From Massilia sp. NR 4-1 (GTDB lineage Bacteria > Pseudomonadota > Gammaproteobacteria > Burkholderiales > Burkholderiaceae_D): DNA of 64,000 nt. The stretch is taken from contig NZ_CP012201.1 of assembly GCF_001191005.1 (NCBI RefSeq), positions 5,394,001-5,458,000 on the forward strand. The letters are read 5' to 3'. The translations under genes and the position numbers were made by a program. Positions 54,893 to 63,564 of the stretch are shown one piece after another (position 1 is the stretch's first letter; every line of letters starts with the position of its first letter). The notes under the pieces were generated by a model, which was given only the letters and a program-made list of their open reading frames with translations, did no database searches and had not been told where the DNA came from.

Positions 54893-56260
54893 TCAGCGCA
54901 TGCCGGGCATCATGCCTTTCATACTGCGCATCATCTTCATCATGCCGCCGCCGGACAGCTTCTTCATCATGGTCTGCATCTGTTCGAACTGGTTCAGCAT
55001 GCGGTTGACTTCCTGTACCTGGACGCCGGCGCCGGCCGCGATGCGGCGCTTGCGCGCAGCCTTGATCAGCTCCGGCTTGGCGCGCTCCATCGGCGTCATC
55101 GAATCGATGATGCCGACCATGCGCCGCACCTGCTTGTCCGCCTGGTCCATATTGGCGCTGCCGGCCGCCTGCTGGAACTGGGCCGGCAGCTTGTCCATCA
55201 GGTTGGCCATGCCGCCCATTTTTTTCATCTGGCCCAGCTGGGCCTTGAAGTCGTTCATGTCGAACTTGCCGCCGACCTTGATCTTGGCCGCCAGGTCGGC
55301 CGCCGCCTTGGCGTCCACGCCTTTGCGCGCTTCCTCCACCAGGGCCAGGATGTCGCCCATGCCCAGAATGCGGTTGGCCATGCGCGACGGATCGAAGGCT
55401 TCCAGGCCGTCGAGTTTTTCCGAGACGCCGGCAAACTTGATCGGCTTGCCGGTGATGTGGCGCACCGACAGCGCCGCGCCGCCGCGCGAGTCGCCATCGA
55501 GCTTGGTCAGCACGATGCCGGTCAGCGGCAAAGCGTCGTTAAAGGCCTTGGCGGTGTTGATCGCGTCCTGGCCCAGCATGGCGTCGACCACGAACAGGGT
55601 TTCCACCGGCTTGACCGCGCCGTGCACGGCGGCGATCTCGCGCATCATCTCTTCGTCGATACCGAGGCGGCCGGCGGTGTCGATGATCAGCACATCGTGG
55701 TAATGCTTCTTGGCCCAGTCCAGCGCGGCCAGCGCGATGTCGACCGGCTTGTCCTGCGCGGTGGAGGGGAAGAAGTCGGCGCCGACCTGGCCGGTCACCG
55801 ATTGCAGCTGGGCGATAGCGGCCGGACGGTACACGTCGGCCGACACGGTCAGCACTTTTTTCTTCTTCTCTTCCTTGAGGTATTTGGCCAGCTTGCCGAC
55901 GGTGGTGGTCTTACCCACACCCTGCAGACCGGCCATCAGGATGATGGCGGGCGGCTGCTGGGCGAAGCTGAGCTGGGCCGCTTCGGCGCCCAGATCGGCG
56001 CCCATGATGGCGGCCAGCTCGCGCTGCACCACGCCGACCAGGGCCTGGCCCGGCGTCAGCGAGGAAATCACTTCTTCGCCCAGGGCCTTTTCCTTGACCT
56101 TGGAAATGAACTCGCGCACGGCTGGCAGGGCGACGTCGGCCTCCAGCAGCGCCAGGCGCACTTCGCGCAGCATTTCGGCGGTATTGGACTCGGTCAGGCG
56201 GGCCTCGCCGCGCATGGTCTTGACGACCTTGGCAAGGCGTTGGGTCAGGTTGTCTAGCAT
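54893..56260 (-). CDS. ffh: Signal recognition particle protein Ffh
   Basis: A 455-residue GTPase that, with 4.5S RNA, targets membrane proteins to the translocon. The NG domain has GLQGVGKTTTVGKLAKYL, DTAGRLGIDEEMM and TKLDGDSRGGAAL. The methionine-rich M domain (about 325-455, MMKKLSGGGMMKMMRSMKGM) binds RNA and signal peptides. The length and all G-motifs are normal. A 12-bp palindrome lies just before the start codon. Confidence 0.97.
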   Translation of the reverse strand: MLDNLTQRLAKVVKTMRGEARLTESNTAEMLREVRLALLEADVALPAVREFISKVKEKALGEEVISSLTPGQALVGVVQRELAAIMGADLGAEAAQLSFAQQPPAIILMAGLQGVGKTTTVGKLAKYLKEEKKKKVLTVSADVYRPAAIAQLQSVTGQVGADFFPSTAQDKPVDIALAALDWAKKHYHDVLIIDTAGRLGIDEEMMREIAAVHGAVKPVETLFVVDAMLGQDAINTAKAFNDALPLTGIVLTKLDGDSRGGAALSVRHITGKPIKFAGVSEKLDGLEAFDPSRMANRILGMGDILALVEEARKGVDAKAAADLAAKIKVGGKFDMNDFKAQLGQMKKMGGMANLMDKLPAQFQQAAGSANMDQADKQVRRMVGIIDSMTPMERAKPELIKAARKRRIAAGAGVQVQEVNRMLNQFEQMQTMMKKLSGGGMMKMMRSMKGMMPGMR

Positions 56261-56268
56261 GGTAAGCC

Positions 56269-56280
56269 TACTAATTAGTA
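56269..56280. promoter_or_regulatory. 12-bp palindrome in the ffh leader
   Basis: TACTAATTAGTA is fully self-complementary and lies 8 bases upstream of the ffh start codon, in the region of the expected ribosome site. It may be an operator or part of the promoter; this is a weak call. Confidence 0.25.
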
Positions 56281-56406
56281 TACGGTCAGTTGCGGACGGC
56301 GCAGCGGCGCCGCAAAAACGGACATTTTACCTTATGTGGCGCTGCGCAAAGACAAGCGGCGGCGCAGCTTGCGCCGCACCGCCGCCATGGCCCCGCCGCG
56401 CTGGAT

Positions 56407-58506
56407 TCAGTGCGGCACCACTACCTTGTAGATGGCCGAGCCGCCAATCACCGCCAGCGTATATGGACCATACGGCACCGGACGGTGGCCGATCGGCGTC
56501 AGGCGGCCGGGCAGGGGGCCGGCTTCGGTCGCGCCCATGCCGTGATTGGTCAGCACCGTCCTGCTGCCGTTGGCGTTCAGGCGCACGATCTGGCCGACCA
56601 GATTGTATTCATAGACCAGGCCATCGGGCGCCTTCATCTGCACCCCGTGCCACTGGCTCAGGGTACTGACAACGCCGCTTGGAGATATCTTGCGCCATAC
56701 CGTCTTGCCGTTGGCGGGATCTGTATCCTGGACATACAGATTATTATCAGCGTCGATGGCATCCAGATACGGCTGATTAAAGCGGGCTTGCATGCCGGGG
56801 CCATCGCGCAATTCGGGCGCGGCCAGCGGCTGGCCTGCCACCAGTTCCAGCACGCCGGCAGGCGTGACGCGATAGAGGGCGCCGGTGTAAGGCGGCTTGG
56901 AGTCGGTGCGGCCGGGCGCGTACGTGGAGACATAGATATTGCCCGCCTTATCAGCCATGATGCCGGACGGCGTGCCTACCGACTGGTTGATCATGGTGCT
57001 GACGGTGCCGTTCGGCGCGATCTTGCGCAGCACCAGATGCGTGGTCACTTTGTCCGGTCCAATGTTGCCGATTGGCATATCGATCACATACAGATTGCCG
57101 GTGTTATCGGCCGCCATGAAGACCGGACGCTCGAAGCGCGCCGCGCTGCCCACGCCGTCAACCGACGCGGTGCTGTCGTCCTCCATGCCGGCCAGCGCGC
57201 TGATGCCGCCGGTTTTATAGCTGTCGATGCGGCCGCCCGCGCCGAGGAAGACGGTGCCGCCGGTGCCGATGCGCAGCAGGGTGCTGGCGCTGCCTGCGGC
57301 TGGATCGCTGCCGCTCTGCAGTGTGCCCACCTTGCCTTCGGCCGTCAGCGTGCGGATGGCGAAGGCTGTCGGCATGGCGCCGCTGCGGTCGAGAATCAGC
57401 AGCTTGCCGAGCATGTCGAAGGCGAAGGACTTCGGATTGCCGAAGCGCGCCTCGCTGCCGTTGCCATCGACGGCCGCGCCATTGCCGGCGCCCAGGGTGC
57501 CGGCCACGGTGCTGACCTGACCGCTCGGCGTGATTTTGCGCACGCTGGCGCTGTCGAGCACATACAGATTGCCGTTCTGGTCAAAAGCGAAATCGCGAAT
57601 GGCGCGGAAGCGGGCCGCGTCGCCCGCGCCGTCGACGCCATCGCTGGCGCCTTCGAGGCCGGCCAGTGCCGTCGTCTTGCCGTCGGCCGCAACCTTGACG
57701 ATATCGTTCTCATAGCGCAGATAGAACTGGCCGCCGGCGTCGGCCAGCATGCCGCCCGGCGCGGTTTTGCGCGCGGGCAGTTCGGTCACTTTGCTCACGC
57801 CGCCCTTGCTGTCGACCAGATTGATGCTCAGCGTGCCTAGCCAGGACGTGGCGGCATACAGCTTGCCGCCCGCATAGGCGACGCCTTGCAGCTGCGGGAA
57901 ATATCCGGTAGCTGCGCCGTCGTCGGTCTGCCGGGTGAATTCCTTGATGGTGCGCACCCCGCCGGCCGGCGTCACCTGGCGCAGCACATTGGCGTCGTTA
58001 ATATAGACGTTGCCTTTGTCGTCGGCCGCCATGGCGCTGACGCTGCGCAGGCGCGCATCCGCACCCTGGCCGTCCACCACCACCTTGCCGGCACTGCTGC
58101 CTGCCACCAGACTGATGCCCGGCGTGCCAGGATTCGGATACACCGTGATGCCGATGGACTTGACGCTGCTGCCTGAGGTGGCCAGTACCGAGACCTGGAT
58201 CTTTTCGGCCAGCATGGCCGGCGGCGTGTAGACGGCGCTACTGCCGCTGCCGCTCAGCGTGCCGACGGCGGGAGTCAGCGTCCAGCTGATGGCGCCGGGA
58301 AGGGACAGCTTGGCGTCCACCGTTACGGCTTTGCCGGCGGCCAGCACCGGTTCCGCAGGGGCGCTCAGCGTGATCTCGGGAGCCGGTTGCGGCGTCGGCG
58401 GCTGGGGCGCGACCACGGCCGGCTTATTGCCGCCACCGCCGCCGCAGGCGGCCAGGAGAGCCAGCAAACTCAAAGCCAGCGCGCTCTTCGCGAAATGCTT
58501 TTTCAT
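56407..58506 (-). CDS. NHL/beta-propeller repeat lipoprotein
   Basis: About 699 residues. A lipoprotein signal with LLALLAACGGGGG places it in the envelope. A Pro-rich linker and an Ig-like region (about 45-125) come next, then at least six NHL-like blades from about 130 to the end. The blades have the pattern DGxGxxARF...P...D..GNLYVxD...IRKITPxGxVSTxAG, for example GVDGAGDAARFRAIRDFAFD, NGSEARFGNPKSFAFD and GVGSAARFERPVFMAAD. Such propellers bind proteins or glycans; no catalytic motif is visible. I took the ATG at 58506; an upstream TTG is possible. It is divergent from the DUF898 gene. Confidence 0.82.
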   Translation of the reverse strand: MKKHFAKSALALSLLALLAACGGGGGNKPAVVAPQPPTPQPAPEITLSAPAEPVLAAGKAVTVDAKLSLPGAISWTLTPAVGTLSGSGSSAVYTPPAMLAEKIQVSVLATSGSSVKSIGITVYPNPGTPGISLVAGSSAGKVVVDGQGADARLRSVSAMAADDKGNVYINDANVLRQVTPAGGVRTIKEFTRQTDDGAATGYFPQLQGVAYAGGKLYAATSWLGTLSINLVDSKGGVSKVTELPARKTAPGGMLADAGGQFYLRYENDIVKVAADGKTTALAGLEGASDGVDGAGDAARFRAIRDFAFDQNGNLYVLDSASVRKITPSGQVSTVAGTLGAGNGAAVDGNGSEARFGNPKSFAFDMLGKLLILDRSGAMPTAFAIRTLTAEGKVGTLQSGSDPAAGSASTLLRIGTGGTVFLGAGGRIDSYKTGGISALAGMEDDSTASVDGVGSAARFERPVFMAADNTGNLYVIDMPIGNIGPDKVTTHLVLRKIAPNGTVSTMINQSVGTPSGIMADKAGNIYVSTYAPGRTDSKPPYTGALYRVTPAGVLELVAGQPLAAPELRDGPGMQARFNQPYLDAIDADNNLYVQDTDPANGKTVWRKISPSGVVSTLSQWHGVQMKAPDGLVYEYNLVGQIVRLNANGSRTVLTNHGMGATEAGPLPGRLTPIGHRPVPYGPYTLAVIGGSAIYKVVVPH

Positions 58507-58668
58507 TATCAAAGTCTTAATTATTCAAAAAAACCATTATCCTCCTGTTGCCATGGATGAAAATTCGCACATTGTCACAAGGCATTAACTAATGACGAAA
58601 ATCATCTTCCGTTTAAACCGCTTTCCGGTTACAGTATTATTTCATCGATAATCTTGTCAGGAATATTC

Positions 58669-59730
58669 ATGGATAATACGCAGGCAGCATGGCGACAGGA
58701 AGCCGAAGCGCGCGAACTCAAACTGGAATTCAGCGCCACCGGCAGCGAATATTTCCGCATCTGGATAGTCAACCTGCTGCTCAGTATTGTGACCTTTGGT
58801 ATTTATTCGGCCTGGGCCAAGGTGCGCAGCAATCAATATTTTTATTCCAGCACCCGTTTGGATGGCAGCAGCTTTGAATATCACGGCAATCCGAAGGCGA
58901 TTTTAAAAGGCCGCATTCTGGCCCTGGTCCTGGTGGGCGCCTATAACCTGGCGTTCAAGATTTCGCCGTTGCTTGGCCTGGCCATCATGGTGGTGGTGGC
59001 GATCGTGATGCCGGTGCTGGTCTGGCGCAGCATGCAGTTCAAGCTGTACAACACCAGCTACCGCGGCATCCGCTTCGGTTTCGACGGCGACAAGCGCAAC
59101 GCCTACATCCATTATCTGTGGCTGCCGCTGCTGGTTACCCTGTCGCTTGGCCTGGCCCTGCCTTTCGTGCACCAGCGCGTCAAGCGCTTCCAGCACAGCG
59201 AAGCGCGTTTCGGCAGCACCAAATTCAGCTTCGACGCCAGCGTGGGCAGTTTCTATCGCCAGTACCTGATCTTCTTTGCGATCACGCTCGCCGGCTCTAT
59301 CGTGTGCAGCGTCGCCGGCTTCTTCCTTGGTGCGGCCTTCGCCCATGCCTTGCCGTTCGGCGGCCAGGCGGCGGCGACCATACTGATGATCGGCCTGACG
59401 TATCTGTGGCTCTTCAGCATCTGGCCGCTGTTCCAATCCCGCTTGCAGAACCTGATCTGGAACCACACCCAGCTTGGCCAGCACGGCTTCCGCTCGGAAC
59501 TGGCCTGGGGACGCTTGACCTTCATCTACCTCAGCAATCTGCTGGGCGTCATCCTTACCCTGGGCCTGTTCATCCCCTTCGCCAAGGTGCGCGCGCTGAA
59601 ATACCGCCTGGAATCGGCCAGCTTGCTGGCGGCCGGCAGCCTGGATGACTTCATCGCCGGCGTGCAGCAGGAGGTGGATGCGACCGGCGAAGGCGTGGCC
59701 GACATCATCGATCTGGACCTGGCGCTGTAA
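58669..59730 (+). CDS. DUF898 (YjgN-like) inner-membrane protein
   Basis: A 353-residue membrane protein with about six to eight hydrophobic segments and two internal repeats of the DUF898 unit: EYFRIWIVNLLLSIVTFGIYSAWAKVRSNQYFY at the start and GRLTFIYLSNLLGVILTLGLFIPFAKVRALKY near the end, plus SFYRQYLIFF in the middle. The function is unknown. It overlaps the M48 peptidase gene by one base (TAATG), a pairing known from other proteobacteria, suggesting the two act together at the membrane. Confidence 0.88.
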   Translation: MDNTQAAWRQEAEARELKLEFSATGSEYFRIWIVNLLLSIVTFGIYSAWAKVRSNQYFYSSTRLDGSSFEYHGNPKAILKGRILALVLVGAYNLAFKISPLLGLAIMVVVAIVMPVLVWRSMQFKLYNTSYRGIRFGFDGDKRNAYIHYLWLPLLVTLSLGLALPFVHQRVKRFQHSEARFGSTKFSFDASVGSFYRQYLIFFAITLAGSIVCSVAGFFLGAAFAHALPFGGQAAATILMIGLTYLWLFSIWPLFQSRLQNLIWNHTQLGQHGFRSELAWGRLTFIYLSNLLGVILTLGLFIPFAKVRALKYRLESASLLAAGSLDDFIAGVQQEVDATGEGVADIIDLDLAL

Positions 59731-60725
59731 TGGAACACGAGGCCGCCGCCGCGCGCTATTTCGACGGCAAGACGTCGCGCGCCCACCGCGTGGAAGTGCG
59801 GGTGCGGGAAGGCATGCTGCATCTGAGCGGCGAGGCCGAACGCGCCTGCCCGCTGGAGCAGCTGCGCGTATCCGAGCGCAGTAAGCATGCGATGCGCAAG
59901 GTCACCTTCGACGACGGCGCCTATCTGGAAGCGGTGGACCGCGCGGCCTTCGACCGGCTGTTGCACGCCAGCGGCCATGGCGACAGCTGGGTGGTGCGCG
60001 CCCAGCAAAGCTGGCGCGGCACCGCGCTGGCGGCCGTCGCCACCGTGGCCCTGCTGGGCGCCGTCTATCTGTATGGCTTGCCTGCCGCCGCCACAGTGGT
60101 GGCGCGCCACCTGCCGCTGAAGGCCGAACGCATGCTGGGCACCGGTATGCTGGAGATGCTGGACCGCCATGTGTTTGTCCAGTCGGATATGCCGGCTGCG
60201 CGCCAGGCCGCACTGCGCACCGCTTTTGCCGGCCTGCGCTCGCCGGAGCCGGATGCGCCCGCCTACCGCCTGCTCTTCCGCAAAAGCGGCATCGGCCCGA
60301 ATGCCTTTGCCCTGCCGTCCGGCGACATCGTGCTGACCGACGAACTGGCCGAACTGCTGCCGGATGACGGCGCCGTGATGGCCGTGCTGGCGCATGAACT
60401 GGGTCATCTGCATGAACGCCACCTGACGCGGCGCGTGATCCAGGGCTCGGCCGTGGCCGCCGTGACCACGCTGGTGTTCGGCGACGCTTCGGCCATCATC
60501 GCCGGCGTGCCGGCCCTGCTGCTCGACCTGCGCTACTCGCGCGACGCCGAGCGCGATGCCGACGACTACGCCGCCGCCATGCTGCGCCACAACGGCCTGC
60601 CGCTGGCGCATCTGGAACACGTCTTCGAAGTGCTGGCAAAGCTGGACAAGAATGCCAGCGGCTACCTCTCCAGCCACCCCGTCACCAGCGAACGCCTGGC
60701 CCGCCTGCGCAACGCCCGCTCCTAG
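59730..60725 (+). CDS. M48-family membrane metallopeptidase
   Basis: A 331-residue protein. An N-terminal small domain (about 1-90, ARYFDGKTSRAHRVEVRVREG) is followed by a membrane segment at about 97-117. The M48 catalytic part has HELGHLHERH and the third-ligand region RDAERDADDYAAAML, with the closing SSHPVTSERLARL. It would degrade proteins at the inner membrane or periplasm, like BepA or HtpX relatives. It overlaps the DUF898 gene. A GC hairpin (60731-60751) without a T-run follows. Confidence 0.9.
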   Translation: MEHEAAAARYFDGKTSRAHRVEVRVREGMLHLSGEAERACPLEQLRVSERSKHAMRKVTFDDGAYLEAVDRAAFDRLLHASGHGDSWVVRAQQSWRGTALAAVATVALLGAVYLYGLPAAATVVARHLPLKAERMLGTGMLEMLDRHVFVQSDMPAARQAALRTAFAGLRSPEPDAPAYRLLFRKSGIGPNAFALPSGDIVLTDELAELLPDDGAVMAVLAHELGHLHERHLTRRVIQGSAVAAVTTLVFGDASAIIAGVPALLLDLRYSRDAERDADDYAAAMLRHNGLPLAHLEHVFEVLAKLDKNASGYLSSHPVTSERLARLRNARS

Positions 60726-60907
60726 GATGTGCGGCGAATCGAGCGCCGCAGTCGCCAGAACGGGGCCGCTCTGATAGCCTGAGCAAAACAGGCGCGGCAC
60801 GGTAGTGCGAAATATAGCTATAAGGCAATATTTTTTGATATGATCTGCGCGCACGCAAGACCGTGGCCGCGGGCCATATTTCTATCTGACTGGCGAGGAG
60901 AGACTGG

Positions 60908-61882
60908 ATGAAACTGAATAAAATCGCAAAGACCCTGGCGCTGGCGGCGCTGGCCACGGCGGGCAGCGCCCAGGCGCAGGAAGTGGTGCGCCTCGGTAAC
61001 CTGAAATTCGCCCACTACGGCGCCGTCTCCTATATTAAGGAGATCGCGCCCAAATGCGGCATCAAGGTCGAGGAGCATGTATTCGCCAAGGGGCTCGATG
61101 TGATGCAGGCCATCATCGCCGGCGAACTCGATGTGGGCAGCACCGCGTCGGAGGCGGCGATCTCGGGCCGCGCCGGCGGCGCGCCGATCTATGTGGTGGC
61201 CGGTTTCGCCAAGGGCGGCGCGCGCCTGGTCGGCCGCACCGACCTGAAAATGAAAACCGTGCGCGACCTGAAGGGCAAGAAGGTCGGCGTCACGCGCGGC
61301 GGCATCCAGGAAGTGCTGTTGCTGGCCGAGCTGCAGCAGGCCGGCCTGAGCGCCTCCGACCAGCCGGGCAAGGACGTGCAGATCGTCTTCCTCGCCTATG
61401 CCGACCTGAATCAGGCGCTGCTGGGCAAGAATATCGACGCCATGATGCAGTCGGAGCCGCAATCCTCGCAGTCCATCAACAAAGGTTTCGGCACCGAGAT
61501 CATCAAGCCTTACGACACGCCGATCGGCGAGCCGGTGCGCACCATGGTGATGACGGAGAAGTTCTACAAGGAGCGCCGCCCGGTGGCCGAGAAGTTCATG
61601 CGCTGCTTCGTCGAAGCCACCCGCACCTTCATCGACAAGCCTGACGTGGCCGAAAAATACGTGCGCGAAGTGGTCTTCAAAGGCCAGATCACCAAGGACG
61701 ATTTCCAGGATGCGATCAGCAATTCGCCGTATTCCTACGATATCTCGCCCGAGCATATCCAGGTCACGACCGACGTGATGGCCAAGACCGGCGTCGGCAA
61801 GATGGCCAAGCCGCCGGTGGCCAAGGAATGGGTCAAGACCGATCTGCTGGACCAGGCCAAAAAAAGCCTGAACGTCAAATAA
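60908..61882 (+). CDS. ABC transporter substrate-binding protein (NMT1/SsuA-like)
   Basis: A 324-residue periplasmic protein with a signal peptide (KTLALAALATAGSAQAQ) and the nitrate/sulfonate/taurine-type binding fold: VVRLGNLKFAHYGAVSYIKE, AIIAGELDVGSTASEAAISG and LKGKKVGVTRGGIQEVLLLAEL. It collects a small organic solute for the permease and ATPase downstream. The substrate is not identifiable from sequence; aliphatic sulfonate, taurine, a pyrimidine precursor or riboflavin-like compounds are all known for the family. GAGGAGAGA precedes the ATG. Confidence 0.9.
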   Translation: MKLNKIAKTLALAALATAGSAQAQEVVRLGNLKFAHYGAVSYIKEIAPKCGIKVEEHVFAKGLDVMQAIIAGELDVGSTASEAAISGRAGGAPIYVVAGFAKGGARLVGRTDLKMKTVRDLKGKKVGVTRGGIQEVLLLAELQQAGLSASDQPGKDVQIVFLAYADLNQALLGKNIDAMMQSEPQSSQSINKGFGTEIIKPYDTPIGEPVRTMVMTEKFYKERRPVAEKFMRCFVEATRTFIDKPDVAEKYVREVVFKGQITKDDFQDAISNSPYSYDISPEHIQVTTDVMAKTGVGKMAKPPVAKEWVKTDLLDQAKKSLNVK

Positions 61883-61900
61883 GAAGCAAAGGAGGGCAGC

Positions 61901-62716
61901 ATGGCGAAATTCTCATGGCGTGAAGCGGCCGTCGGCCTGGTGGTGCCGGCGCTGGTGATCGCAGCCTGGCAGGCGGTGACCACGCTGGGCTGGGTGAATC
62001 CCCAGGTGCTGCCCTCGCCGCTGGCGGTGGTGCAGAAGTGGGTCGAGTACCTGCTGCCCTTGCAGCCTTACAGCGAAGGCAATTGGCTGGCGTGGGCTTT
62101 CTCGGGCGAATTGATTCATGACGCCCTGGGCAGCTTGTACCGCGTGCTGGTCGGCTTTGCCATCGGCGCCGGCCTGGCGCTGCCGGTGGGTCTGGCCATG
62201 GGCGCCAGCTACCGCGCCTACGCTTGGCTCAATCCGCTGGTGCAGCTGCTGCGGCCGATTCCGCCGATCGCCTACATCCCCTTGTCGATCCTGTGGTTCG
62301 GCCTCGGTAATCCGCCGGCCGTCTTCCTGATCGCGCTGGGCGCCTTCTTCCCGGTGCTGATGAACACCATCGCCGGTGTGCGCCAGGTGGACGGCATCTA
62401 TATCCGCGCCGCGCGCAACCTGGGCGCTTCCGGCACCACCATGTTCCTGCGCGTGATCCTGCCGGCGGCCGTGCCCTACATCCTGTCCGGCGTGCGCATC
62501 GGCATCGGCACCGCCTTCATCGTGGTGATCGTGTCCGAAATGATCGCGGTGAACAATGGCCTGGGTTTCCGCATCCTGGAAGCGCGCGAATACTTCTGGT
62601 CCGACAAGATCATCGCCGGCATGATTTCAATTGGCCTGATCGGCCTCGCCATCGACGTGCTGATGAACCGCCTGAACAACCACCTGCTGCGCTGGCACCG
62701 CGGCCTGGAGAATTAA
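61901..62716 (+). CDS. ABC transporter permease (SsuC/TauC-like)
   Basis: A 271-residue inner-membrane permease with six membrane segments and the EAA-type loop NTIAGVRQVDGIYIRAARNLGASG that contacts the ATPase. It starts 18 bases after the binding-protein gene with AAGGAGGG upstream and ends one base before the ATPase start, so the three form an operon. Confidence 0.93.
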   Translation: MAKFSWREAAVGLVVPALVIAAWQAVTTLGWVNPQVLPSPLAVVQKWVEYLLPLQPYSEGNWLAWAFSGELIHDALGSLYRVLVGFAIGAGLALPVGLAMGASYRAYAWLNPLVQLLRPIPPIAYIPLSILWFGLGNPPAVFLIALGAFFPVLMNTIAGVRQVDGIYIRAARNLGASGTTMFLRVILPAAVPYILSGVRIGIGTAFIVVIVSEMIAVNNGLGFRILEAREYFWSDKIIAGMISIGLIGLAIDVLMNRLNNHLLRWHRGLEN

Positions 62717-62717
62717 G

Positions 62718-63509
62718 ATGAGCCATATCCTGGTGCAGGACGTCAGCAAGGTGTTCAAGACCGACAGCCGCGAAGTGGTGGCGCTGAAAAATATCGCGCT
62801 GGAGATCCCGCAAGGCCAGTTCGTCTGCCTGCTGGGGCCATCGGGCTGCGGCAAGTCGACGCTGCTGAACGCGGTGGCCGGCTTCTCCCTGCCCAGCAGC
62901 GGCCGCATCACCGTCGACGGCCGCGAAGTGAGGGCGCCCGGTCCCGAGCGCGGCATGGTGTTCCAGGAATACGCCCTGTTCCCCTGGATGACGGTGGCCG
63001 AAAACGTCGCCTTCGGCCTCGAAATCAAGGGCTTGGACAAGGCCCGCATCAAGGCCACGGTCGACCAGCTGCTGCAGATGCTCTCGCTGGGCGACTTCCG
63101 CCACCGCTATCCGAAAGACCTGTCGGGCGGCATGCGCCAGCGCGTCGCCATCGCCCGCGTGCTGGCGCTGGATTCACCCATCATGCTGATGGACGAACCC
63201 TTCGGCGCCCTCGATGCGCTGACCCGCCGCAACCTGCAGGACGAATTGCTGCGCATCTGGGCCGAGCTGAAAAAGACCATCATCTTCGTCACGCATAGCA
63301 TTGAAGAAGCCATTTATCTGGCCGACCGCATCGTCGTCATGACCTACCGCCCCGGCACCGTCAAGCGCGACCTGCTGGTTGAGCTGCCGCGCCTGCGCGA
63401 CCCCGCTTCCGGCGACTTCAACGCCCTCAAGCGCGAACTCGGCCAGCTCGTGATGGAAGAGCAGCAGCGCCACCACAACGACGAACTCCGCCTCGCCGCC
63501 ATCGACTGA
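62718..63509 (+). CDS. ABC transporter ATP-binding protein (SsuB/TauB-like)
   Basis: A 263-residue ATPase with Walker A GPSGCGKSTLL, signature LSGGMRQRVAIAR, Walker B IMLMDEPFGALDALTRR and the switch histidine in IIFVTHSIEEAIYLADR. It powers uptake by the preceding permease and binding protein. The length and motifs are standard. Confidence 0.95.
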   Translation: MSHILVQDVSKVFKTDSREVVALKNIALEIPQGQFVCLLGPSGCGKSTLLNAVAGFSLPSSGRITVDGREVRAPGPERGMVFQEYALFPWMTVAENVAFGLEIKGLDKARIKATVDQLLQMLSLGDFRHRYPKDLSGGMRQRVAIARVLALDSPIMLMDEPFGALDALTRRNLQDELLRIWAELKKTIIFVTHSIEEAIYLADRIVVMTYRPGTVKRDLLVELPRLRDPASGDFNALKRELGQLVMEEQQRHHNDELRLAAID

Positions 63510-63564
63510 GGCCGGGACTCGGCGGTAGGGGCATGGTTGGCGGGCTTTGGTGTAAACTAGCTGG

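Noticed and set aside
60731..60751. TGCGGCG/CGCCGCA hairpin after the M48 gene as a terminator
   Set aside because: No T-run follows; it could still be a pause or Rho-related site but is not supported as a terminator.
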